In this document: positions 1 through 10,227 of the stretch, in pieces
How positions within the stretch are numbered: position 1 is the first letter of the stretch
Layout: every line of letters starts with the position of its first letter
Source of the DNA: Symbiodinium microadriaticum
Lineage: Eukaryota > Sar > Dinophyceae > Suessiales > Symbiodiniaceae
DNA length: 64,000 bases
Assembly (NCBI GenBank): GCA_001939145.1
Contig: LSRX01000254.1
Coordinates: forward strand, 650,337 to 714,336
Direction: 5' to 3'
Notes under the pieces: model-generated
Seen by the model: the letters and a program-made list of their open reading frames with translations, nothing else
What the model was told of the DNA's origin: nothing
Databases searched by the model: none
Position numbers and translations under genes: made by a program

Positions 1-265
1 TCATGCATGTCCTTTAAAGGAAGCAAGGTTTCAGTTTCAGGGGCCAGCGTGGCCATTTAAAGCATTGCCAGGAGAGATGAATTTGGCGGCTGCTCGTAGC
101 AGGATGTTTAGCGCTCTAAACCCTCAAGCCGAAACCCGAACATCTCTGGAGAGCAGAGGAAACGTAGGAAAGCTGGCTACGAAAGCCTTGCATTCCTGGT
201 TCAGCTTTTTTTTAATTGGGGCACGCATTTTGTTAGCGTCCCTACAGAGAGTTCCATGGCTCTAG

Positions 266-369
266 GCGCTTGCGACGAACCGTCGGATGAACGCACTCCC
301 TGGATCGGAGGAGGTTACTATTGTGACTGTAAGAGCCCTTAAGCTGAAAATGCCGGGAATACAGTTCGT
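266..369 (+). CDS. Candidate internal exon, unknown protein
   Basis: This is an open stretch of 34 codons plus two bases, between an AG at 264-265 and a GTAAGA donor-like site at 370-375. The frame begins ALATNRRMNALPGSEE and continues VTIVTVRALKLKMPG, which looks like ordinary protein with mixed charge and hydrophobicity. A second GTAAGA lies inside the frame at about 331. If the 370 donor is not used, the frame stops at once at 371-373, so it could instead be a terminal exon. No family is recognised and no partner exon was identified, so the call rests only on splice-like ends and plausible composition. Confidence 0.27.
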
Positions 370-1149
370 GTAAGATCCAGCTGCTTTGTCGGCTTTGCCG
401 TGGCATCGAAGCGTATCGAGGCTTAATGGTTGCAAGAAGGCCGCTTCACTTGACAGTTTGCAAACGATAAGTCATGGCAGGATGTGCTACATCAGCAGGA
501 ACGTTGTCGCGGATCGTCCGATTCCTAAGCAAGAGGTCTTGTAGATCCACCAGAAATGCCCAGCATATCTGAGGTTCAGGAGTGCACGAGTCCAGAACAG
601 AGAAAGGCACAAGTCTTGTTGGCACGTGCCATATTGAAATACAGGCAATGGCATCATCGCAAATATCTGGCCACATTAAAAGGATCGGCTTGACCCGCAT
701 GACCCTGCCAAAAGTAGCGAAACGCCTCTGTGCCGATTCGTTTTCAAGAACGGTAAGGAAGCGGCAGGCGATGTTCTGATCCTTGGAGCTTCGACCTTTG
801 TGTAGGCCGTCGATGAGCCACGTAGTTTCTGGTCTTGGCTTTTCTAGGCAGCCGGGCCATTCTCCCAAGCAAGAAGGCTCCAGCGGTGTTCCACCACAAC
901 AGCAAGTTGAAAAGCTTGCGGGGGGAAGACCCGAATAGATGGCTAATTCTCTCGCTGTGTGAAGCATTCCGCCGTTGCGTGAAGCAACGGCGGCAGCTAT
1001 CAGAGATACAAAGACTCATGCACAAGTGATCTGGTCTACCTGGGTACTTATCCAGCTGCTGGCGGTTTTCGGTTCGAGGAGCGCGGGGCGTTTTTGAAAG
1101 CGTATTAGGAAAGATGAATAGTTAGAGGCTCGTCACCGGTATACCGGTA
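370..1149. other. No gene recognised
   Basis: The open frames here on both strands are short, overlap each other and have no recognisable motif. A short GC-rich palindrome built from ACCGGT lies near 1136-1150, just before the repeat block. Confidence 0.4.
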
Positions 1150-1150
1150 G

Positions 1151-1187
<37 letters not shown>

Positions 1188-1890
1188 TAGACAGGCAGGT
1201 AACGAGATGGACAGATAGACCGCGGCCCATGCACCGAGGCCATCAGATCCGGTGGATAGCGCCGGATGCTAGCATCCGCCTGCCGCGGGAAAGGAAAGAG
1301 AGAGACTTAGACAGGCAGATAGACTTAGATAGATAGATAGATAGATACATAGATAGAGAGAGAGAGGGAGGGAGAGAGAGGGAAGAGATAGATAGATCGA
1401 TAGATAGATTGATGGGTAGATACATAGATGGATAGATGGATTGATGGATGGTTTGTTTGGTATATAGTTAGATAGACTGACTGGTTTGGTAGAATGAACG
1501 AAGACAGCGAGCATGACATGGATAGTCAGACAGACGGAGAGAGAGAGAGAGAGAGTGGGAGATAGATAAATAGATAGACTTAGATAGACGTAGATAGGTT
1601 TTAGATAGATAGGTTGATTGATTGACTTAGATAGACTGAACAAAGACAGCTAGCATAAGATAGGTAGCCAGACCGACAGATACAGAGATGGGGTTCTACC
1701 CTGGCAAAAGAAAGTTTGATGGATGGATAGACTTAGATAGCTTTTCGATAGAAAGATAGACGGATTCAGATAGATAGACAGGTTTGGAATGACTTAGACA
1801 GATAGATACATAGATAGATGATAGGTACATAGATAGATGAGTGGGGAGATAGATCGAGAGATACAGATGGAAAGATGGACAGACGGAAAA
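1150..1890. repeat. GA / GATA microsatellite block
   Basis: A pure GA run near 1155-1182 passes into degenerate GATA, GACA and GATG tetranucleotides that continue to about 1890. Minus-strand frames rich in Leu-Ser-Ile-Tyr are simply the repeat read as codons. Confidence 0.9.
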
Positions 1891-1978
1891 GCGCACACAC
1901 GGGTAAGACTATGTCCTGTGTTGCAATGTATTAGTTATGTTCTAATGCATTCCGGCACGGGGAGCATGCGGTGCTAAA

Positions 1979-2061
1979 TCACGCACACAGACACACACGC
2001 GCGCGAGCCCGCCCGCACACACACACACACACCCGCACACTCTCACACACACACACACACC
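1979..2061. repeat. CA dinucleotide repeat with CG interruptions
   Basis: Alternating purine-pyrimidine tract of CA with CG and CCCG interruptions; such a tract can adopt Z-DNA. Confidence 0.9.
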
Positions 2062-3374
2062 TGCTGGCACGCGCATGCGCTGGCATCCATGCGTCTCGCA
2101 GCAATTTTCTGCTCTTTGAACCTAGGAAGCGGTTCACATGGATGCCGAGATTATGAGAGCTGGATAATACGGTAGGGGCCAAGGCGAGGATGGGCCATTT
2201 CTAATTACTAGTGCATTTTTGGGAAACGATTTGGCGCTGAATGTAAGGAGTGTTAGGGGTTGCCTGCTTCGAGTTCGGAGTTTCAGAAATCGTGGCCTGC
2301 TGCAAAGCCGCTTCATGTAGAACGCCCTCCCCCTCCCCGGCCCCCTCCGAATCACTAGAATGCGCCGTGAGGATGTCCTCACCATTCATCCGTACTAGTG
2401 TAGACCCCTAAACCCTCGGCACACATCCTGAAGGTAACCCCTGTAGTCAGGAAAGTTATCAACAGCGGCATCAGCTTAGCATCTTCCCGGGCCCCTGAGT
2501 TGGCAACAGTGCCCCCTTCTAGTGTATATGGAACTTGAGATCAAAAGCGATCCAAAACCGTATTCCTTCTTTCCAACTTAATTGCCTGCTAGCGCCTTCC
2601 TTTGGCGATGCAATGGATGCTTTGGACGGCTTGTTGCCCAGGCTCCTCCGGGTGGTCGGTTCTTCGCGTTTTGAACTTCGGAGCACATGCTCATGCATGC
2701 GAAGCACAGAAACGGCTCTGTGCCAGGAGGCGAAATTGCTTCAAGCCAGTTTTTGACTTTGCTGAACGCAGCTTGTATTGCGTAGACCAGTGCATCCAAC
2801 CGGCGTGCGCGGAACAGAGTGCAGAACATGACAAAGGCTGCACATCTTGCGCTGCGTTTGCGGCGGAGCAGAGCGGCTCCCCTGCGCCAGCCTGCAGCTG
2901 CCGGTGGCTGAGGAGTGGACATGAAGGGCCTGGTAGTACCTGTATACCACTAAGTCGTAACTCCTCTGACCCTTCACGCAAGCATCCGAACTGGAGCACA
3001 TTTCTCGAACATCTGAGCCCAAGGGCTAATGTTCCAGGCTCCGCCGGCAAGCATGGATGCTGAGGTCTCCAAGGGCTGGCACGAGCTCAGCCTTTGTCCG
3101 GAGCCACTCAGCGGATTGATGCCCTTGACATGCTGCATGCAGTTGTTGAGGGATGGGGGCCATTGATTCAGATTCTAGCAGGTTTAACACGGTTAAGAAG
3201 TGGCCGAGACTGGGTGTGTGTTGGAGAGGTTCTGGGGAGTTCAGGTGCCATTTGTTGCATGCACGGATTCTAAGTCGCCTTGCACCGCTCATGTTCGACA
3301 AGTTGTTTAAGCCATCAAGAATTCGGAAGCACATGGAAGGGATGCACTGAGCTGCTGAGCTGCACCTTGTCTAG
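2062..3374. other. No gene recognised upstream of the methyltransferase-like gene
   Basis: Several overlapping open frames of 60-150 codons occur on both strands, rich in Cys, Arg and Ser, with no family motif. The last part presumably includes the 5' leader of the gene starting at 3375; no promoter could be identified. Confidence 0.35.
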
Positions 3375-4385
3375 ATGTTGGCTCAATTTTGGGCCATGGC
3401 TCGGTGTTCCAGGATGGCATGTATGGTCGGAGCACTCGCGTCCGTGTCACTTCTGCTGATGATCTTGCAAGCCGATTTCGTACACAGGGAGCCGAGGTCG
3501 AGGTCGAGCTTCGATCTTCTTTCAGCGCTGCAGAGACTCGAGCGACAGATCATCCGTTTGGAGCACATGTCAGAGAAAATCCTACTGGAATCTTTGTCAA
3601 GCAGCTCTGGCTTGGGCTTGAGCGGCCCCTGGTTGGATCCAAATCTTCTGGCTCACCTGGAGCAGAAATCTGAAGAGGTATATTGGCATCGAAGGTCAAA
3701 GCTGGATGCTTTGCCGAGTCCTGATTTCAAAGGTCTCGAACCCAGCTGGCCATGCCTTTGGGGGAAGGAGCACATCGGGGTTTCAGATGGAGGAAACAAG
3801 TGGGCGTGTGGCACCCGTCTTCTTCGGATACCCTGCGTGGTGTACTCCTTCAGCTTGGGCCACACCGAATTTGGGAAAGGAGCGAGCAAACTGACAAAAT
3901 CCTGCGAACTTCATATGCATGGCCCCTTATCGGGCGAGACACGGCGCCCCAAGGACATGCATGTCCATTTTCATAATCTGAGTCTTGGTAGTTACGATGG
4001 CAGGTTCAAGCTTGGCGCGGGCACCTCAAAGAACCTGACTCGGCTAGAAGGGATGCCTGTGAAAACTCTCAGTACAATCATGCGGGAACATGGACACAGC
4101 CATATCGATGCCCTGAACCTGGACATCGAGGGCCTCGAATACGAGGTGATCTCAAGCCTGAATGCGACGGGCTGGCCTTCAATAGGCCAGATGATGATAG
4201 ACGTGCATGCTGACAAGGAAGAGAGGTACAGAGAGCGGCTTTCTATGTTGGTGGATCAAGTTGAGTCCGCTGGATTCAGGTTGTTTCATAAAGAAATCAA
4301 CATCTGTGCACCTCATGCTTGCGTAGAATATGCGTTCATCCAGCGAGGGTGGAGACCAGAGATCATGGATTACAGCAATGCCTAG
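3375..4385 (+). CDS. Membrane-anchored METTL24/FkbM-type methyltransferase-like protein
   Basis: Intact intronless 336-residue frame. Residues about 14-33 form one hydrophobic segment after a basic start, suggesting a type II membrane anchor; a Ser/Leu-rich stalk follows to about 120. The catalytic-type domain shows the order seen in the METTL24-like family: DGGNKWACG (138-146), CVVYSFSLG (154-162), HVHFHNLSLG (196-205), LNLDIEGLEYEV (248-259), IDVHA (275-279), GFRLF (300-304) and CVEYAFI (316-322). Related enzymes transfer a methyl group from S-adenosylmethionine, FkbM itself to a sugar hydroxyl. Two family hallmarks are altered: the glycine normally after CVVYSF is Ser, and the acidic residue expected after CEL is replaced in CELHMHGPLS. 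It may therefore have unusual SAM binding or be inactive. The first Met is chosen because it is in frame with no earlier one; Met8, Met14 or Met17 would still keep the anchor. Confidence 0.8.
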   Translation: MLAQFWAMARCSRMACMVGALASVSLLLMILQADFVHREPRSRSSFDLLSALQRLERQIIRLEHMSEKILLESLSSSSGLGLSGPWLDPNLLAHLEQKSEEVYWHRRSKLDALPSPDFKGLEPSWPCLWGKEHIGVSDGGNKWACGTRLLRIPCVVYSFSLGHTEFGKGASKLTKSCELHMHGPLSGETRRPKDMHVHFHNLSLGSYDGRFKLGAGTSKNLTRLEGMPVKTLSTIMREHGHSHIDALNLDIEGLEYEVISSLNATGWPSIGQMMIDVHADKEERYRERLSMLVDQVESAGFRLFHKEINICAPHACVEYAFIQRGWRPEIMDYSNA

Positions 4386-7012
4386 CCATCGCCGCCCGGC
4401 GAACTCCATCTCAACTACCGGTAGACATGTGGCTGGCTTGTGCCTGCAGCTGTGCCGCACAGCGGCCTTGCAGGGCCGCAGTCAACACCGCAGCCGACGA
4501 AACAGGTCTGGGAGTCTGGGCCTCGCACGTGAGACAAGGCACTAGACACGATCAGCAACGAGAAGTGCCAGCTAGCCACGCAAGGGGACTGACGCGGCCC
4601 AAAGATGGCGAGCGTCTGCCCTTTTACCAACCTGAATTTTCAGTGGGAAGGCGGCCGTGGAAGTTGCTTCAGCCGGAAAAGCAACAACTTATGGCTTGTG
4701 GCTCGTTTTCCTCCGTGTACACGACAGACACCACGTGAGAATTCTTGGGAACAAACCGCTAGTTTGTGTGACCACACCCAGTCCTCGCACATTCTGCACA
4801 ACCATCAGGATCTTGCCCTTCGCGCGGCAGTTGCGGTGCCGCTTGCTGACGTCGCAGAATGTGTGCAACTACCTCTGCAAGAGGTGTGGCATGGGGATTT
4901 GGCAGAACCGGTTCAATGCCGTCACCTCAGCAGATCCTTGATCCACGCTTATAAAACTGTCGCGCTGCCGCCCCCCACAAAGCTGTTCCTTCATGTCTTG
5001 CGCTACGAGACACGAGTCTCCCAACAAACAATCACAAGCACAGTGATGTGGATAGGTCTTCCAACCCAGATATGCAGCCCAGGCAAGAGGTCAGGAGAGG
5101 TGTGGCCACCTGGTGAAGGCATGGAGGTGTCCCTCAGCGCGACTTGTGCATATGTCGAACTGCGTGGTGTTGGTTTTTCTTGTATACTTTAACAGCAGTG
5201 GCGATAATTTCTGCAAGCACCATTTCAGATCTTGAAGGGTTTTCGCAGTTCGACCACTCCAGCCGTCAAAAAGTAATGTTGCCCACTACACTAGTATTTG
5301 CTGTAACATGAATTAGTACATCAGTCTCAGTATGAGTATCATTATCAATATGAGCCATGTATGGTTTCCTGTGGACCTTGATCATCCCGTGAAGAACCTC
5401 CCTAAGGCACCGGACTGGCAACTCACAACCATTGGGCGCGACCTGGCTTTGCAAGGGTGGGCGAATTGTGATAGTAAAAGTAATACAGTAATACTATTAA
5501 TTTCTATTTTCTATAATAACAGTAGTAACAATACTACTTCGATGTCCTGCAGCGGTTGTGCTCCGTTTTGGTGATGCCTATCGACTGAACCATTTCTCCC
5601 AGGACCGCGACATGCTTGTCCGATTCTTCCACGCCTGCCTGCACCGGGACCGACGGAGGGTTCTGTCTTTTGTTTGGCTGTGGATTGTAGCAGTTCCCGG
5701 CACCTGACCACCTGACCATTATCAATCACTCCATCTCACTCCTATGCTACGCCATACCCTCCAAACCGAAAATCTCCCGCATGAACATCACCTTGTAAGC
5801 ATCTGCGACTGCATGTCTTCGTCACCATGCGGTCATCCTACAACAATGAGCGTAAGAGCTGTGAAAACTGTGCAACAACTTACCCCGCAAGCCCGCAACG
5901 CATGTCCTTATCCGAAGTTTGGCTGCCAGCGCAGGGGCCGTTCAGAAGATGGAGTTGGGAAGGAATGAAGTTTCAAGAGGTTCCCGGTGAAGGCAGGTGT
6001 CTTCTAGCCCATTCTAGCCGAAGGCGAGCTCGAGCTCCCAAGCCAGACTGCAATAAAGAATAAGGCAACTTTCGATGTTAAAAGCCAATGCGCACAGATG
6101 TGGGTGTCTGAGAAACGGTGCCTTTAAACTGACAGGCCCTGAATATCTTGGAAAGGCCTCACACAGGATTTTCAGCTTGCAGAGTGAAGCAAGAATACAG
6201 CAAGGCGAACAGGTCCTGTCTTGATGCATCTGCCATTGTAGGATTTTGGGGAAGCACGGCAGCTGCGACGGCGGTTGGATGAGGCACGCCTCTTGGGCTG
6301 CCTGGGTCTTCACTCAGCTAGGGCCGACTGGCAGAAGTAAAGACCAGACCACGCTGTGGAATTTCCTGCAACTCGAGGTTTCTCCAGAGTCTGGGGCAGT
6401 GTTGACTCGGATCTTTGCTTCGTGCAGGCCAGAACTGTTGACGCCCTGGTGGAGTGACTCGGCACTTACTACATGGCCGGGGCAGGGCATCCCGAAGCTA
6501 CACTCCAAGCCTGATAGTAAGGCCTACAAGGCCGCGGGTGCATCTATGATAGTGACAGAAACTTTTCGGACCATGTGTCTCTCCCAGTCTCACTGCTTTC
6601 TGAATGAGGGCTGCTGGAAAAACAGGCGAGGGGGCTCTCTTCTGTAAGGTCCGTAAAGAGCCTTATTTATTGTTGAATATCCCAAATGAGTTCCTTATGC
6701 ACACCAGTTGCCATGCGCACCCCCGCCATTACCACGTGCTGTTCTCGCGAGGCTCCTCTCCGAATTCCGCAGCGCCCACTTCGCAAGACCTGCCGGCCCT
6801 GGCCATGCACCACCACCTGCTATCCGGTTTACTTAGTTCATGCTTCAGAGATCGAACAAGGGAAAAGGCGTTGACAAGTGGGAAGCCTACAAAAAGAAGC
6901 TGTCCAAGCGTTTTCGCTCCGGCAACACTCTTCCAACCTGAAATCCCTGTATGCAGTTCCCTGAGGCACTTGCATCCGCAGCATGCTAACGAGCAACAAA
7001 AACAGCCATCAG
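4386..7012. other. No gene recognised between methyltransferase-like and kelch loci
   Basis: Frames of up to about 195 codons are present (for example 4605-5192 and 6604-7188 on +) but most show no motif. The end of the second one contains the first kelch-like strand described at 7015. A minus-strand frame ending in a GTAAGT-like donor near 5884 was seen but is not convincing. The 5' exons of the kelch gene may lie here. Confidence 0.3.
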
Positions 7013-10000
7013 AGGTGTGGTGCTCTGCCGCTGCAGTACTCCCCGGCGGCCGGCTTTCCGTAGTGGGTGGTGGCTGCTACAGCGCCATGGCTTCGGAGAG
7101 TCGGTGCGCTTGCAAATCACAGACAAGCCTTTGCATCGGCTGTTCGCCACCGCATAGAGGATATAATGTTGTTTGGGTGCGTAGGTAGATAGATGGCCTC
7201 GCGCTCTGGCTCTGTGCGTTACGGAAATTTGGTGCAGAGTGGGGGCTGGTTCACATCCCAAGGATTTCTCCTTTTCGCTGGCAGTGCCTATACTAACACC
7301 AGTGCCGCCAAGGCCTCCTCGTAGCCGAACATCATCTGATCAGAATTCGCATGCCTGCCAATGAGAGTGTTCTCCGAATCTGACATGACATCCTGAGACA
7401 GGGTTCACCCCATGCCGCCTCCTGCCTCCCTGTTCTTGATGCAGACTACAGGCTACGAGTTGGCAAACGCGCAGACGCGGATGGTGGATGCCCGCTGAGA
7501 AATAATAGCCGTGGCACACTCGAAATCCAGCAAGAGCCGTTCAGTTCAGAAATGCGACATATGTGCTTGCTGCCCTTCAATCCCCATGCTGCCCCACACT
7601 TCTGAAGCGAGAAACGCCGCCCATTTGCAGTGTTCGGCGCGTCTATGACACTTTCTCCTTTCGCAGGAGATGACGCAGGATCCTTCACAAGTCCATTTTG
7701 CCTGCATGCTTGCCTTAAGGAAGTGCTTTGGAATCAGCCACACGTCTACATCTTCGACATCGCACAGCGGAGCTGGTCTCGTCAGCCCACGCAAGGCTTT
7801 TGCGAAGTTGGGATACATAAAGTAGTACGACACTATAATGGTTATAACATAATGAACCCCAGAACCCTGTTTAATGATTAGGATGATTAGCCCAACAAGT
7901 TGATGCTTGAAATTTCAGACCTTGTGTCCCTTCCGGAAGCTTAAGAAAGCTCGAAATCCGACGCCCTGCCCACCCGGCCCTTGGGCGGCCGTCCAGGCAC
8001 TCCGCCCCCGATCGCCCACACCTATGCAGCTGCTCACACCTTGCTGGGCGACAAGTGGGTATTCTGGTGCGGTGGATACTATGGCCAGGCCCATAATCCA
8101 GGAATCACAGTGAAAGTCATCATGCTGAATTGCTGAATTTGGTTGTGCTGTCTCTTGACACATGCAGTCTTTGGTACTCTGTGGCTGTGCAACCACGCGA
8201 TTCCGGTTGTGATGCTTTGACGGCTGCCTTGTTTCGACGTGATGAGTGTGTTCTGATTCAGGAGGCCTTCAGACATTGAGCTTCGTCTTGAATTGTGAAG
8301 GGATCTATGGAGTCTATGGCATATGTGTACGAAACTGCAATAGGCCTACAACACGGCCTATAGCCTGGACGTGCAGACATGGACTTGGCGAAGTTTGCGG
8401 AACAGCAGCTTGGACATAAGTACTTACGGGGTAGTCACCAGCCAGCCCGAGTTCACGCTCCCAGTGAGCCGGATCCAGCTTGTGAACAAGGGTGTCATGT
8501 CCACCAGAATCAAACATCTCGAAGATTCCCTTCGGAGATGTCCCGTGGTCTCTGGCCTTGTTTTGTTTGGGGTGTTCATGCGAAGTTAGGTCGTCTTTTG
8601 AGATCAGGCTTATCAGGGCTGTGGGGAAGATTGGTTGGGTCTATTCTGAACTCGGATCTCAGCAAGATTTCTTGTCTGCTCCTTCCATGTATCCAAGGCT
8701 CGGATCAAGTCCCCACAGCTCGCTACTTCGTGTCCTCTTTTGAGGACGGCACCTCAGAGCAAGCATCTCAACTCGGCTCATGGCGATAGCCTGTCCCATC
8801 TAAACCCGGCCGAGAAGATACGTCTCCTGCCCGCAGCCTGCTTCATTCCATGTTGTTGGTCTAGGCTGAAGGGGCGTGGTAGGCGTGGCTCCATGCAAAC
8901 TTCGGCAAGACAAGATTCGAGCCCAGAGACGCAAGTGCAGAGGCAGTGCATTAAGTGCCCCTGCCAGTTCAACGGCGCGCTGTATGCGTGGGGTGGTCGA
9001 AGCTCACAGTCTCTTGGCTTCTCAGAATTCCGCGGCCAAGGGTTCATGCTCCAGTTTCCGGAGTGGGGCGATACTCCCCTGGGATGCTTCCTTGCTCGGC
9101 CCTGCTCTAAAGTCCGTGATGCGGACGGCTCATGTCGCTGGGGCAGTTCGTCAGGTCAGTTCAGGTTTTGCCACGTCACCATTGATCTGCAGACTTGCAC
9201 TTCACTGCAGGAACACCTATTGCGACGATCTTTGGCGCCTGGATCGTTCCCGAGCCCATCAGGATGTCGATCTTTCTCACAACACAGCAGTCAGCGATTG
9301 AGAGCAGATCAGTTATCAGCCTCTTCTGCCTGCCGTGCATGCCCTGTCCTGAAGCCTAGCGCGGCTCCTTGAAAGCAGGACGTCATTCACACTGATCAAG
9401 TCTCAGCAACGGGTAGTCTTCCTCCGGCAAAGTTTGGAGCGCACCTTGGATCGCCTTTAGAAGTCTTTGCAAGTGCAGTGGAAGCATTCTGTGCGAATGA
9501 GGAGGATTGATGCTCACGCAGGAAACGGAGTGGGTTCGTTGACATGAGACTTACGGATGTACTGTACTAGGTTGGATCTTGCAGCCGAGGACTCTTACAA
9601 ACTGATCCTGGTCTGCATGGGTCATGAACTCCTTGACTTGGCAGTCCAAACTTTGGCCGTGCACAAGCTCCATGTTGTTGGCTTTGCTGATGGGCTAGTG
9701 TGATGGCTCTAGCCTTTACGTGCTCTGAACGATGCATTGCGGGAAGCCTTTCTCCAAGAGTTTCCAAGAAATAGGCCGAAATAATCGCAGGCATCAACCC
9801 ATCAACACCACCCCATGCGTGGATTATCGCTATTATCGCCAGTCCGACTCCATACTACTTGCCTTTGTTGTGCAATGCTGTCGTCACTAGTTGATAAACT
9901 CTTGTGTTTGTTGAGATGTTGCCCTTTCGAACATGCCTTTAGTCAAGTATTGTGGCTGTTGTGACTACGGTCATTTCTTGAATGCTTTCGCCACATGTTT

Positions 10001-10190
10001 GTGGTGTTTTCAGGTGATGACCGCTTCGCCGTGCTTTTCGGCGGCGGCCAGTGGCAAACCGGGGGCCGCTTTCAGTCGGACCGCAGATCGACTAAAGACC
10101 CAGTGAAAATCGGGGCAATACCGCTCGTTGCGCGAATCGTAGTAGAAACCTGCAACGCAGCAGAAAGACCAAGCATAATTCCAGTGGAAG

Positions 10191-10227
<37 letters not shown>

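Noticed and set aside
5884..5970. Minus-strand exon before a GTAAGT-like site
   Set aside because: Short, upstream stop close by, no acceptor; judged chance.
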